A stretch of 64,000 bases of DNA from Ramlibacter alkalitolerans (GTDB lineage Bacteria > Pseudomonadota > Gammaproteobacteria > Burkholderiales > Burkholderiaceae_C): assembly GCF_016722765.1 (NCBI RefSeq), contig NZ_JAEQND010000015.1:62001-126000 (forward strand). Direction: 5' to 3'. A program made the position numbers and the translations under genes. The notes under the pieces were generated by a model, which had not been told where the DNA came from, searched no databases, and saw only the letters and a program-made list of their open reading frames with translations. Below, one piece after another: positions 1-8,150 of the stretch. Within the stretch, counting starts at the first letter, position 1. Every line of letters begins with the position of its first letter.

Positions 1-676
1 TCGGATGGCCCTGCAGGTTGGCGTGGAAGTCGGTGCCTTCCGCATCGTCCTTGGCCGGGCCGGCCGCGCCGATCCAGTACATGATCTGGCCGTGCGGGCT
101 GGTCTGCGCGATCACCTTTTCCGCCGCGTGGCGGCGGCCGAGGCGGCACACCTTGTAGGGCTTCAGCGCCTCGTACGGCCGGTTCGGGATGTTCACGTTC
201 AGCAGCCAGTGCGCACCGTCGGTGCGATGGTGTTCGGACAGGAACTGCACCAGCTCGCGCGCCTTGCGGGCTGCCGCATCCAGGTGGGCCCAGCCCTTCT
301 CCGTCTGCGAGAAGGCGATCGCGGGAATGCCGAACAGGTAGCCCTCCATCGCCGCACCGACGGTGCCGGAATAGATGGTGTCGTCGCCCATGTTGGCGCC
401 GTTGTTGATGCCGCTCACGACCAGGTCCGGCTTGTAGCCCAGGAGTCCGGTGAGTGCGATGTGCACGCAGTCGGCCGGCGTGCCGTTCACGTAGCGAAAG
501 CCGTTGCCCGCCTCGTTCACGTACAGCGGCGCGTGCAGCGTGAGCGCGTTCGACTTGGCGCTGTTGTTGTGTTCCGGCGCGACGACTTCGACTTCGCCGA
601 GGTCGCGGATCGCCTCGTACAGCGCCACGATGCCCGGCGCCTGGTAGCCGTCGTCGTTCGAGAGCAGGATCTTCAT
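1..676 (-). CDS. surE: SurE 5'/3'-nucleotidase (C-terminus cut by window edge)
   Basis: This encodes SurE, a metal-dependent survival-type nucleotidase that dephosphorylates nucleoside 5'- and 3'-monophosphates in the cytoplasm. The protein begins [16 protein letters not shown], and the NDDG aspartates are the usual metal ligands. Further in are the NNSAKSNAL loop and the [19 protein letters not shown] block typical of the family. The ATG at 676 is the family start. The last residues lie beyond base 1, so about 225 residues are visible of a usual 250 or so. In proteobacteria surE usually lies near pcm, nlpD and rpoS; those would lie to the left and cannot be seen. Identification is secure. 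Confidence 0.96.
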   Translation of the reverse strand, partial: MKILLSNDDGYQAPGIVALYEAIRDLGEVEVVAPEHNNSAKSNALTLHAPLYVNEAGNGFRYVNGTPADCVHIALTGLLGYKPDLVVSGINNGANMGDDTIYSGTVGAAMEGYLFGIPAIAFSQTEKGWAHLDAAARKARELVQFLSEHHRTDGAHWLLNVNIPNRPYEALKPYKVCRLGRRHAAEKVIAQTSPHGQIMYWIGAAGPAKDDAEGTDFHANLQGHP

Positions 677-765
677 GTTGCGGGCATTGTAGGGTCGCAG
701 TCGCGGCAGGGATGTCGCGCCCGCCCCCCGCCCCTATGATCGCGCCCATCCAAGGAGACCCGTAC

Positions 766-1755
766 ATGCAAGCCTGGCTTTGCGAAAACCCCGTCGGCGT
801 GGAAGCGCTGCAATGGAAGGAACTGCCCACGCCGCAGCCGCAGGCCGGCGAGGTGCTGGTGCAGGTGAAGGCAGCGAGCCTGAACTTCCCCGACCTGCTG
901 ATCGTGCAGAACAAGTACCAGCACAAGCCACCCCTGCCCTTCGTGCCCGGCTCGGAGTTCGCGGGCGTCGTGGCGGCCGTCGGTGCGGGCGTGACGCAAC
1001 TGCAGGTCGGCCAGTCGGTGGCCTGCCTGGCCGGCACCGGCGGCTTCGGCACGCACACCATCGCACCGGCGGCGCGCTGCGTTCCGCTGCCTTCCGGCTT
1101 CCCCTTCGTGGACGCCGCCGCCTTCATCATGACCTATGCGACCTCTTACCACGCATTGGTGGACCGCGCCGCATTGCAGGTCGGCGAAACGGTGCTGGTG
1201 CTCGGTGCGGCGGGTGGCGTGGGCACCGCCGCGATCCAGATCGCCAAGGCGGTCGGCGCGCGCGTGATCGCCGCCGCTTCGAGCGAGGAGAAATGCGAAC
1301 TGTGTCGCTCGATCGGGGCTGACGCGACGATCAACTACACGCAGCACGGCGTGCCGAACGCGTTTCGCGACGAGGTCAAGGCGCTCACCAACGGCAAGGG
1401 CCCGGAAGTCGTCTACGACCCCGTGGGCGGCGAGTTCGCAGAGCCCGCCTTCCGCTCGATCGCCTGGCGCGGCCGCTATTGCGTGATCGGCTTCGCGGCC
1501 GGCCCCATCCCCAGCCTGCCGCTGAACCTGCCGCTGTTGAAGGGCGCATCGGTGGTCGGCGTATTCTGGGGCGAACTGGCGCGCCGCGAGCCGCAGACCG
1601 CCGCGGCCACCCTGCAGGAGCTGGCGAAGTGGTACGGCCAGGGCCGGATCAAGCCCGTGATCGACCGCACGATGCCGATGGCCGAGCTCAAGGCGGCCTA
1701 TGCGCGCATGGGTTCGCGCGAGGTGAAAGGCAAGCTGGTGCTGGTCAACGACTGA
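766..1755 (+). CDS. NADPH:quinone oxidoreductase, zinc-free MDR family
   Basis: A 329-residue member of the medium-chain dehydrogenase/reductase superfamily, of the Qor type that passes electrons from NADPH to quinones or other enones. It has the GroES-like N-terminal half with the conserved PGSEFAGVV segment near residue 65. The Rossmann half carries VLVLGAAGGVGTAAIQIAK near residue 145, the nucleotide-binding AAGGVG motif of Qor. No catalytic or structural zinc cysteines are visible. The ATG at 766 was chosen because AAGGAGA lies at 753-758, about 8 bases upstream; a longer in-frame start would run into the surE promoter region. The natural substrate cannot be told from sequence. Confidence 0.88.
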   Translation: MQAWLCENPVGVEALQWKELPTPQPQAGEVLVQVKAASLNFPDLLIVQNKYQHKPPLPFVPGSEFAGVVAAVGAGVTQLQVGQSVACLAGTGGFGTHTIAPAARCVPLPSGFPFVDAAAFIMTYATSYHALVDRAALQVGETVLVLGAAGGVGTAAIQIAKAVGARVIAAASSEEKCELCRSIGADATINYTQHGVPNAFRDEVKALTNGKGPEVVYDPVGGEFAEPAFRSIAWRGRYCVIGFAAGPIPSLPLNLPLLKGASVVGVFWGELARREPQTAAATLQELAKWYGQGRIKPVIDRTMPMAELKAAYARMGSREVKGKLVLVND

Positions 1756-1780
1756 AAGTCGGCTGCGGCCCCGCTATAAT
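1752..1780 (+). promoter_or_regulatory. sigma-70 promoter for tRNA-His
   Basis: A perfect TATAAT lies at 1775-1780, 12 bases before the tRNA. CTGAAA at 1752-1757 is a 4/6 match to the -35 consensus with a 17-base spacer. It overlaps the end of the quinone oxidoreductase gene. Confidence 0.72.
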
Positions 1781-1791
1781 GGCCGGCTCAC

Positions 1792-1868
1792 GGTGGCTGT
1801 AGCTCAGTTGGTAGAGTCCAGGATTGTGATTCCTGTTGTCGTGGGTTCGAGTCCCATCAGCCACCCCA
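1792..1868 (+). tRNA. tRNA-His (anticodon GTG)
   Basis: A full cloverleaf is visible. The acceptor arm GTGGCTG pairs with CAGCCAC, with the extra G at position -1 (base 1792) that marks tRNA-His opposite C at 1865. The anticodon stem CAGGA/TCCTG encloses GTG at 1826-1828. The T-arm GTGGG-TTCGAGT-CCCAT is intact and CCA is encoded at 1866-1868. A strong promoter precedes it and a terminator follows 12 bases later, so it is a single-gene unit. Confidence 0.98.
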
Positions 1869-1880
1869 GAACACACCGGA

Positions 1881-1914
1881 AGCCCTGAAGGCGCGAGCCT
1901 CAGGGCTTTTCTTC
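1881..1914 (+). terminator. Intrinsic terminator of tRNA-His
   Basis: AGCCCTGAAGGC at 1881-1892 pairs with GCCTCAGGGCT at 1897-1907 (one bulged A) around a GCGA loop, followed by TTTTCTTCT. Confidence 0.85.
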
Positions 1915-1935
1915 TGCCGCCCGGCGGCAGCGCAT

Positions 1936-2478
1936 TCACCGCGGAGCCTCTGCCGCGTCCTCGTCCTTCTGCGTCTGGTCGATCTCGCGCGCCAGCGTGT
2001 CCAGGCGCGTCGCCTTCGCCAGCGCCGCGACCTCGGGGTCGTGCCCCTTCGAGGCGCCCACCGTCCGCGCGATCTCTTCCAGCAACTGCAGGGTCTTGGT
2101 CGCTTCCTGCTCCGCCAGCAGGTTCACCTGCAGTTCCAGCTGGGAGCGGCGCTCGCTCACACGCATCGTGTAGTTCTGCGCGATCAGGATGAAGGACGTC
2201 AGGAAGATCGCCTCCAGCGAGCCGAACATCGTCAGCAGCGTGAAGGGGAAGGGGTCGAAATGCGGCAGGCCCGGGATGCTGTTGAACACGATCCAGCCGC
2301 CGAACAGGAGCGCATGCGCCAGCACGAAGTAGATGCTGCCGCAAAAGCGCGCGACGAAGGACGCCGCCTTGTCGGCGAAGCTCGGGTCGGCGACGGCCAG
2401 CGCCTCCAGCTCGCGCACGGTACGCACGTTGCGCCGTGCGATGTCGCCGGCGGGGTCGCGGGAGGGAGACTCGGACAT
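1936..2478 (-). CDS. DUF1003 membrane protein
   Basis: A 180-residue protein of the DUF1003 family, function unknown. It has a short N-terminal polar region with the NVRTVRELE stretch. Two hydrophobic segments follow at about residues 45-65 and 75-95 (the VLAHALLFGGWIVFNSIPG and LLTMFGSLEAIFLTSFIL regions), joined by the short PHFDPFPF loop typical of the family. The second half is a charged helical tail (about residues 100-180). The ATG at 2478 gives the usual family length; a start at 2526 would add 16 atypical residues. It converges on the tRNA-His terminator. Nothing nearby suggests a partner. Confidence 0.82.
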   Translation of the reverse strand: MSESPSRDPAGDIARRNVRTVRELEALAVADPSFADKAASFVARFCGSIYFVLAHALLFGGWIVFNSIPGLPHFDPFPFTLLTMFGSLEAIFLTSFILIAQNYTMRVSERRSQLELQVNLLAEQEATKTLQLLEEIARTVGASKGHDPEVAALAKATRLDTLAREIDQTQKDEDAAEAPR

Positions 2479-2575
2479 GCGCCCCAGTCTTGGGCCGGTG
2501 CTGGCCCGGCCTTGCCGGACCAGCACGGATTGCAGTGTCAGCCGCCTGCTGCCCTGCCCCGGACGGCTGCGCTGC

Positions 2576-4498
2576 TCACTGCGTGGGCAGCGAGCCCTGC
2601 GGCCTCGGCACGAGGATCTCGGCCTTGTAGCGGTCCTTCAGCACGTTGTAGTACGCCAGCGCCTCGTCGCGCGCCCACGCCTGCGTGTACTGCTGCAGTT
2701 CCTGCTGCGCCTGCTGCGGCGGCGGCGCTTCGCGCGGCAGCACCTTGGTCACCTTCACGATGGCGTAGCCTTCGGCGCCGAGGTCCACGCCCGCCAGCGC
2801 CGGCAGCTTGGACGCATCGGCGCGCAGCGCCGCTTCGACGATCCTGGGCGGCTGCTTGGCGTCCACGCGCGACAGCGTCACGGTGTCGCCGACCTGCGCG
2901 GCGGCCGGATCGGCCTTCCACGCCGCCAGCTTCGCCTCGCCTTCCTTGCGGGCCAGTTCCGCCGCCTTCTTCGCCACCACGCTGTCACGCACGCTCGCCT
3001 TCACTTCCTCGAACGGGCGGGTGCGGGCCGGCGCGTACTGCGTGACGCGGCCGGACACCAGCTGGTTCGGGCCGAATTCCACCGCCTCGGTATTGCGCTT
3101 GCGCTCGGTCGCGTCGGGCGCGAACAGCGACTGCAGGAACTTGGGATTCGCGAGCGGCCCGGTGGCGCCGGGTTGCGCATTGCGCGTCACGCCCTGCGCG
3201 GACTTGATCTCCAGCTTGAGCTTGTCGGCCACGGGCTTGAGCGAGTCGGCCTGCTCGTACACGGTGTTGCTGAAGGTCTCCGCCGCTTCGGCGTACTTCT
3301 TCTGCGCCTGCTGCTTGCGCAGCTCCGCTTCGAGTTCCGGCTTCACCTCTTCGTAGGTGCGCTGCTTCGGCACCTTGATGTCGGTCAGCTCGATGATGTG
3401 GTAGCCGAACTCGGTCTCCACCGGCCCCACGATCTCGCCCTTCGCCTTCATGCCGAAGACGGCGTCCTCGAACGGCTTCGTCATCGCGCCGCGGGTGAAG
3501 AAGTCGAGATCGCCGCCGTTGGCCGCGGAGCCGGGGTCCTGCGAGTTCTTCTTCGCCACCTCGGCGAAGCTGGCCGGGTTCTTCTTCACCTGCGCGAGCA
3601 GCTCGTCCGCCTTCGCCTTGGCCTTGTCCTTCTCCGCCTGCGGCGCGCCCTTGGGAACGGTGATCAGGATGTGGCTGGCACGGCGCTCCTCGGCGCCGCC
3701 GCCGACGCGGCCCTGGTTCTGGTCGAAGTAGCTCTTGAGGTCCGCCTCGTTGAGGGTGATGCCCTTCTGCACCGACGCCAGATCGAGCACGACGTATTCG
3801 ACGCTCGCCTGCTCGGGCGACTGGAACAGCTGGGGGTTCTCCTTGTAGAAGGCCTGCAGCTCGTCGTCGGTGGGTTGCACCTTCGCCTTGAAGTCCGCGG
3901 TGTTGAAGCGCGCGACCTGCGCCTCGCGGCGCTCGAAGTAGCTCGCCAGCGCCACGGAGGCCTGCGCCGGCGGCGTGAAGGCGGACTGGCCCACGGCCCC
4001 GAGCACCTGGCGCATCCCGATGTCGTTGCGCACCTGGTTCTCGAACATCTGCGGCGACATGCCCTGCGCGGCGAGCAGCTGCTCGTAGCGCTTCAGGTCG
4101 AACTTGCCGTCGGGCCCGCGCAGCGCGGCAAGCTGCTCGTTCGACTGCAGCTCGCGCGCCAGGCGCTGGTCGCCCACCAGCAGGCGCTGGTGCTCCACCG
4201 CCGCCGCGAGCACGCGGTCGCGCACCAGCTGTTCGAGCGTGCCGTACTTCGCCTGCGGCGAATCCAGCAGCTTGGCGTCGATGGTGGGCATCTGCTGGCG
4301 CAGGCGGTCCACCTGGCGCTTGTGCGCCTCGTCCCAGTCCTGCTGCGTGATCTCGTGGCCGTCCACCTTCGCCACGGTGTCACCCCTCTCCCGCATGCGG
4401 TTGTAGCCCTGGAGGCCGAACAGGACGAAGGACGGCACGATCAGGAGGAACAGCAGCAGCTGCATCCACTTGTTGTGCTTGCGGACGAAATCAAACAT
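2576..4498 (-). CDS. ppiD: PpiD/SurA-type periplasmic peptidyl-prolyl isomerase
   Basis: A 640-residue inner-membrane-anchored folding factor. A single N-terminal membrane anchor (residues 11-30, MQLLLFLLIVPSFVLFGLQG) follows a basic cytoplasmic start, as in PpiD. A SurA-like chaperone domain (about 35-180) precedes a parvulin/rotamase domain at about 265-370, recognisable by RRASHILI, the GGDLDFFTRG loop and GYHIIELTDI. The C-terminal half is a second chaperone-like region. PpiD works at the periplasmic exit of SecYEG and helps outer-membrane protein folding. It lies downstream of hupB and tRNA-Val, an order seen in many proteobacteria (hupB-ppiD), but the tRNA terminator separates them, so it probably has its own promoter or depends on readthrough. 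Confidence 0.93.
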   Translation of the reverse strand: MFDFVRKHNKWMQLLLFLLIVPSFVLFGLQGYNRMRERGDTVAKVDGHEITQQDWDEAHKRQVDRLRQQMPTIDAKLLDSPQAKYGTLEQLVRDRVLAAAVEHQRLLVGDQRLARELQSNEQLAALRGPDGKFDLKRYEQLLAAQGMSPQMFENQVRNDIGMRQVLGAVGQSAFTPPAQASVALASYFERREAQVARFNTADFKAKVQPTDDELQAFYKENPQLFQSPEQASVEYVVLDLASVQKGITLNEADLKSYFDQNQGRVGGGAEERRASHILITVPKGAPQAEKDKAKAKADELLAQVKKNPASFAEVAKKNSQDPGSAANGGDLDFFTRGAMTKPFEDAVFGMKAKGEIVGPVETEFGYHIIELTDIKVPKQRTYEEVKPELEAELRKQQAQKKYAEAAETFSNTVYEQADSLKPVADKLKLEIKSAQGVTRNAQPGATGPLANPKFLQSLFAPDATERKRNTEAVEFGPNQLVSGRVTQYAPARTRPFEEVKASVRDSVVAKKAAELARKEGEAKLAAWKADPAAAQVGDTVTLSRVDAKQPPRIVEAALRADASKLPALAGVDLGAEGYAIVKVTKVLPREAPPPQQAQQELQQYTQAWARDEALAYYNVLKDRYKAEILVPRPQGSLPTQ

Positions 4499-4522
4499 GT
4501 TCGGTTCTCGTTCTAGGACAAA

Positions 4523-4549
4523 TAAAAAGGCGAACCACGGTTCGCCTTT
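4523..4549 (-). terminator. Terminator after tRNA-Val
   Basis: AAAGGCGAACC at 4526-4536 and GGTTCGCCTTT at 4539-4549 form a strong hairpin. Read on the minus strand it ends in TTTTTATTT, so it terminates the hupB - tRNA-Val transcript before ppiD. Confidence 0.8.
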
Positions 4550-4555
4550 CTTCGT

Positions 4556-4631
4556 TGGTGGGTGCTGACGGGATCGAACCGCCGACCTACGCCTTGTAAG
4601 GGCGCCGCTCTACCAGCTGAGCTAAGCACCC
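4556..4631 (-). tRNA. tRNA-Val (anticodon TAC)
   Basis: The minus strand reads GGGTGCT at the 5' acceptor (4625-4631) pairing with AGCACCC at the 3' end, then A and an encoded CCA (4556-4558). The anticodon loop CCTTACAA has TAC, the wobble-reading valine anticodon. D- and T-arms are intact. It starts only 17 bases after the hupB stop codon, so it is almost certainly processed from the hupB transcript. Confidence 0.97.
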
Positions 4632-4648
4632 CACCGGGTCAGGACCGA

Positions 4649-4921
4649 TCAGTTCAGCGCATCCTTGAGCGCCTTGCCGGGACGGAACTTGGGCACCTTG
4701 GCAGCCTTGATTTTAATCTGTGCGCCGGTGCGGGGATTCCGGCCGCTGCGCGCCGCCCTTTTGCCCACCGCGAAGGTACCGAATCCGACGAGCGAGACCG
4801 AGCCGCCTTTCTTCAGCGTGGTCTTCACCGCGCCGATCATCGATTCCAGCGCGCGCGTGGCGGCGGCCTTGGAGATGTCGGCGTGTTTGGCTATGTGCTC
4901 GATCAATTCGGTCTTGTTCAC
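4649..4921 (-). CDS. hupB: DNA-binding protein HU
   Basis: A 90-residue histone-like HU protein that bends and compacts DNA as a homodimer. It begins (V/M)[17 protein letters not shown] and contains [20 protein letters not shown], with the GRNP motif at the tip of the beta-arm whose proline intercalates into DNA; it ends [10 protein letters not shown]. The start is a GTG at 4921, preceded by GGAGGGG about 9 bases upstream. Upstream in-frame ATGs would add 30 residues foreign to the family. It is followed directly by tRNA-Val. The PFAM family includes IHF, but the short length and the sequence are HU. Confidence 0.97.
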   Translation of the reverse strand: MNKTELIEHIAKHADISKAAATRALESMIGAVKTTLKKGGSVSLVGFGTFAVGKRAARSGRNPRTGAQIKIKAAKVPKFRPGKALKDALN

Positions 4922-4944
4922 AGGGATGCCCCTCCGGATCCAGG

Positions 4945-4974
4945 ATATGAGAGTTTTTGAACGACTTTCCGCAA
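4945..4974 (-). promoter_or_regulatory. Probable hupB promoter
   Basis: On the minus strand TTGCGG (4969-4974) and TCATAT (4945-4950) are separated by 18 bases in an unusually AT-rich patch for this genome, 23 bases upstream of the GTG. The -10 match is only moderate. Confidence 0.45.
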
Positions 4975-5135
4975 AAATTTGTCTCCCGTTCCCGGCGTCG
5001 CGAAGGCGCATTGGCGGGAAGGGGAGACAGTGCGGGCGGCCTTGCGGCCACTGGCATCGATTAGAAACAGCGCCTCAGGCGGTGTCAATACGGCATGCGG
5101 CAATACAACACGCGCGCCCGCATTCCGCGCGAAGA

Positions 5136-6221
5136 CTACAGCGCGGCGGCGATCGCCTTGCCCAGGTCGGTGGTGCTCGCCTTGCCGCCGATGTCGGGCG
5201 TCTTCGGCGCGCCGGACTTCGGGTCCAGCACCTTCTCGATCGTGGACAGGATCGCGTCGTGCGCATCCTTGTGCCCCAGGAAGTCCAGCATCATCGCGCC
5301 GGCCCAGATCTGGCCGATCGGGTTGGCGATGTTCTTGCCGTAGATGTCCGGCGCCGAGCCGTGCACGGGCTCGAACAGCGAGGGGAAGGTGCGGTCCGGG
5401 TTCATGTTCGCGCTCGGCGCGATGCCGATGGTGCCGGTGCACGCGGGGCCCAGGTCCGACAGGATGTCGCCGAACAGGTTGGTCGCCACCACCACGTCGA
5501 AGAAGTCCGGGCGCTGCACGAAGTGCGCGGTCAGGATGTCGATGTGGAACTTGTCCGTCTTGATGCCGGGGTACTTCCTGGCCATCTCGGCGAAGCGCTC
5601 GTCCCAGTACGGCATGGTGATCGCGATGCCGTTGGACTTGGTGGCGCAGGTCAGGTGCTTCTTCGCGCGCTTCTGCGCGAGCTCGAAGGCGAACTTCAGC
5701 ACGCGGTCCACGCCGTGGCGGGACATGATCGTCTCCTGCATGACGATCTCGCGCTCGGTGCCGTTGAACATGCGGCCGCCGACGGCGGAGTATTCGCCTT
5801 CGGTGTTCTCGCGCACGATGTACATGTCGATCTCGCCCGGCTGGCGCGGCGTGCCGTCGCGGCGGACCACGGGCGCGATGATGCCGGGCATCAGGCGGGC
5901 GGGACGCAGGTTGATGTACTGGTCGAAGTCGCGGCGGAACAGGAGCAGCGACTGCCACAGCGAGGTGTGGTCGGCGATCTTCTCGGGCCAGCCGACGGCG
6001 CCGAAGAAGATGGCGTCGTGGCCGCCGACCAGGTCCTTCCAGTTGTCCGGCATGTACTGGCCGTGCTTCTCGCAGTAATCCCACGAGGACCAGTCGAAGG
6101 TGTCGAACTGCAGGTCGATGCCGAACTTGCGCGCGGCGGCGTCGACGACGCGCACGCCCTCGGGCATGACTTCCTTGCCGATGCCGTCGCCGGCGAGGAC
6201 TGCGATGCGTTTCTTGCTCAT
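5136..6221 (-). CDS. Tartrate/D-malate dehydrogenase (IDH/IPMDH family)
   Basis: A 361-residue beta-decarboxylating dehydrogenase of the isopropylmalate/isocitrate family, TtuC/DmlA subgroup. It oxidises D-malate or tartrate with NAD and a divalent metal in the cytosol. It starts MSKKRIAVLAGDGIGKEVMPEG and contains the REN-TEGEYSAVGG block, the metal-binding stretch around GDILSDLGPACTGTIG, and EPVHGSAPDIYGKNIANPIG. Its start codon overlaps the stop of the upstream dehalogenase-like gene (ATGA, 6218-6221), so the two are translationally coupled. A divergent LysR gene beyond the dehalogenase fits DmlR/TtdR-type control. Which of D-malate, tartrate or 3-isopropylmalate is the true substrate cannot be decided from sequence alone. 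Confidence 0.88.
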   Translation of the reverse strand: MSKKRIAVLAGDGIGKEVMPEGVRVVDAAARKFGIDLQFDTFDWSSWDYCEKHGQYMPDNWKDLVGGHDAIFFGAVGWPEKIADHTSLWQSLLLFRRDFDQYINLRPARLMPGIIAPVVRRDGTPRQPGEIDMYIVRENTEGEYSAVGGRMFNGTEREIVMQETIMSRHGVDRVLKFAFELAQKRAKKHLTCATKSNGIAITMPYWDERFAEMARKYPGIKTDKFHIDILTAHFVQRPDFFDVVVATNLFGDILSDLGPACTGTIGIAPSANMNPDRTFPSLFEPVHGSAPDIYGKNIANPIGQIWAGAMMLDFLGHKDAHDAILSTIEKVLDPKSGAPKTPDIGGKASTTDLGKAIAAAL

Positions 6222-7102
6222 GTCTTGCTCCTGAAGAAGGTGAGGATCTCGTCCAGCAGAAGGGCCGGCGCCTCTTCCGCGATGTAGTGGCCGCAGGGCA
6301 GGCTGCGGCCGGTGAACTGGCTGGCGTACGGCCGCCACAGGGCCGGCACGTCGAAGCAGCGGCCCACCGCGCCATGCTCGCCCCACAGCACGCGCAGCGG
6401 CTGCGCGAGCCGGCGGCCGGCGTCGAGGTCCTGCCGGTCGTGCACCAGGTCGATGCCGGCGCTGGCGCGGTAATCGGCGCAGATCGCCTCCGCAGTGCCT
6501 GCGATCATCGCGCAGCGCTCGTATTCCGCCAGCGCCTCGGGCGCGAACGCAGCCAGACCCGCATGCCGCGCACCCATGACGCTGCGCACGTAGCGGCGTG
6601 CGTCGGATGCGATCAGCGCTTCCGGCAGCGGCGGCGGCTGGATCAGGAAGAACCAGTGCCAGTAGGCCCGCGCGAAGGCTTCGCTGGTGTTGCGGTACAT
6701 CGCGAGCGTGGGTGCGATGTCCAGCAGCATCAGGCGTTCGACGCTGTCGGCGTGGTCCAGCGCGAGGCGATGCGCCACGCGCGCGCCGCGGTCGTGCGCC
6801 AGCACCTGGAAGCGCGTGTGTCCGAGCTGGCGCATGACTTCCAGTGCGTCGCTCGCCATCTCGCGCTTGGTGTAGGCGGCCGAGTCGACGCCGGCCGGCG
6901 GCCGCGCGGAATCGCCGTAGCCGCGCAGGTCCATCAGGACCAGCTCGAAGCGATCGGTGAGCTGCGGCGCGACGCGGTGCCACATGGCGTGGCTCTGCGG
7001 ATGGCCGTGCAGCAGCAGCAGGGGCTTGCCCCGGCCCGCGCGCCGCACGTTCAGCGTGACGCCTTCGCGTGCGATCCGCAGGGTTTCGAAGCCATCCAGC
7101 AT
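6218..7102 (-). CDS. Alpha/beta hydrolase of the haloacetate (fluoroacetate) dehalogenase family
   Basis: A 294-residue alpha/beta hydrolase close to haloacetate dehalogenase H-1/FAcD. These enzymes displace fluoride or chloride from haloacetates to give glycolate. The motif HDRGARVAHRLALDHA holds nucleophile Asp104 and the carboxylate-binding pair Arg105/Arg108; LDIAPT supplies Asp128; YWHWFFL supplies His149/Trp150 of the halide pocket; ADYRA supplies Tyr211; CGHYIAEE supplies the catalytic His272. The spacings equal those I recall for FAcD (Asp110, Arg111, Arg114, Asp134, His155, Trp156, Tyr219, His280). An alternative start nine bases upstream (7111) would add MAA. The stop overlaps the dehydrogenase start by 4 bases. 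An epoxide or ester hydrolase is less likely because of the intact halide pocket. Confidence 0.82.
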   Translation of the reverse strand: MLDGFETLRIAREGVTLNVRRAGRGKPLLLLHGHPQSHAMWHRVAPQLTDRFELVLMDLRGYGDSARPPAGVDSAAYTKREMASDALEVMRQLGHTRFQVLAHDRGARVAHRLALDHADSVERLMLLDIAPTLAMYRNTSEAFARAYWHWFFLIQPPPLPEALIASDARRYVRSVMGARHAGLAAFAPEALAEYERCAMIAGTAEAICADYRASAGIDLVHDRQDLDAGRRLAQPLRVLWGEHGAVGRCFDVPALWRPYASQFTGRSLPCGHYIAEEAPALLLDEILTFFRSKT

Positions 7103-7149
7103 GGCCGCCATTCTGGACCCGCGCCGAGGGCCGCGGCAAGCAATAATCT

Positions 7150-7166
7150 GGCAAGGGATTCTTGCC
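7150..7166. promoter_or_regulatory. Inverted repeat, candidate LysR operator
   Basis: GGCAAG (7150-7155) and CTTGCC (7161-7166) are perfect inverted arms around five bases, sitting in the 76-base gap between the divergent dehalogenase and LysR genes, just before the LysR start. That is where an autoregulating LysR protein would bind. The classic T-N11-A pattern is not exact. Confidence 0.45.
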
Positions 7167-7178
7167 GAAACGGAAGCA

Positions 7179-8150
7179 ATGCAGCCGCACCTCGAACGCG
7201 CCGACCTCGAACTCCTGCTGGCCATCCGCGAGCACGGCAGCCTGGCGGGCGCCGCGTCGGCGGCCGACGTCGTGCCGTCCGTGATCACGAAGCGGCTCGC
7301 CGCCCTGGAAACGAGGCTGGGCCTCAAGCTGTTCCAGCGCACGACGCGCCGCGTGGTGCCCACCGCGGAAGGCGAGGCGCTGTGCGAACGCGCCACCGGG
7401 CTGCTGGCCGGCTTCCAGGCGATGGAAGCCGAACTGCAGGAGCGGCACCAGGAGCCGGTCGGCCGCATCCGCCTGGCGGCGACGTTCGGCTTCGGGCGGC
7501 TGTGGCTCGGTCCGGCGATCGCGGAATTCCAGCAGCGCCACCCGAAGTTGCACGTGCAGTTGCAGCTCACCGAGCAACTGCCCGACCTGGCGGTGGAGGG
7601 CTTCGACGCCGCCGTGTGGTTGTGGCAGCTGCGCGGCCCGCGCGCCAGCGAATGGACCGGCCGGCGCCTGGCGCGCAACCAGCGCGTGCTGGTTGCCGCG
7701 CCGGAGTACCTGCGCCGGCGCGGTACGCCCGCCACGGTGGAGGAACTCGCCGCGCACGACTGCCTCGTGGTGCGCGAGAACGAGCGCTTCGACGTCTGGC
7801 GGCTGCAGCGCGAGCGGGAACGCGAGCGCGGGGAGGTGCGGGTGCGCGTCGGCGGACCGCTTTCCTCCAACTCCGGCGAGCTGGTTCGCGACTGGTGCCT
7901 GGCCGGTCACGGCATCATGCTGCGCAGCCTGTGGGACATCGCGGCGCCGCTGGCGGCCGGCGAGCTGGTGCGCGTGCTGCCCGGCTACGCGATGACGGAC
8001 GCCGACATCCATTGGCTGGCGCCGCACAGCGCCAGCACGCCCAAGAGGATCCGGCTGCTGGCCGATTTCCTGGCGGAGCGTTTCCGCAGCGAGCCCTGGA
8101 AGCTCACGCCCGTGCCGGCCGCACGACCAGGCTCACGCCCACGGCGGTGA
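7179..8150 (+). CDS. LysR-family transcriptional regulator
   Basis: A 323-residue LysR-type regulator. The winged-helix domain is residues 1-65 (LLLAIREHGSLAGAAS, then SVITKRLAALETRLGLKLFQRTTRRV), with the effector-binding domain from about residue 92. It resembles the DmlR/TtdR/YafC-type subgroup. It is divergent from the dehalogenase-dehydrogenase pair, which it probably controls in response to a malate/tartrate-like effector; this is inference from position. ATG 7179 follows an ACGGAAGC Shine-Dalgarno-like stretch. The last 47 bases overlap the end of the convergent EamA gene, and the resulting Arg/Pro-rich tail (PAARPGSRPRR) is not a family feature. Confidence 0.86.
   Translation: MQPHLERADLELLLAIREHGSLAGAASAADVVPSVITKRLAALETRLGLKLFQRTTRRVVPTAEGEALCERATGLLAGFQAMEAELQERHQEPVGRIRLAATFGFGRLWLGPAIAEFQQRHPKLHVQLQLTEQLPDLAVEGFDAAVWLWQLRGPRASEWTGRRLARNQRVLVAAPEYLRRRGTPATVEELAAHDCLVVRENERFDVWRLQRERERERGEVRVRVGGPLSSNSGELVRDWCLAGHGIMLRSLWDIAAPLAAGELVRVLPGYAMTDADIHWLAPHSASTPKRIRLLADFLAERFRSEPWKLTPVPAARPGSRPRR

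Noticed and set aside
2333-4516. Long plus-strand open frame opposite ppiD (more than 700 codons)
   Set aside because: It is antisense to ppiD, which has clear domains; long shadow frames are expected at this GC content. The translation is Arg/His/Leu-rich without family features.
5136-8027. A 963-codon minus-strand frame running from the dehydrogenase through the dehalogenase and LysR genes
   Set aside because: Only the last 361 codons are the dehydrogenase. The rest is out-of-frame or antisense to two well-supported genes, so no fusion protein is implied.
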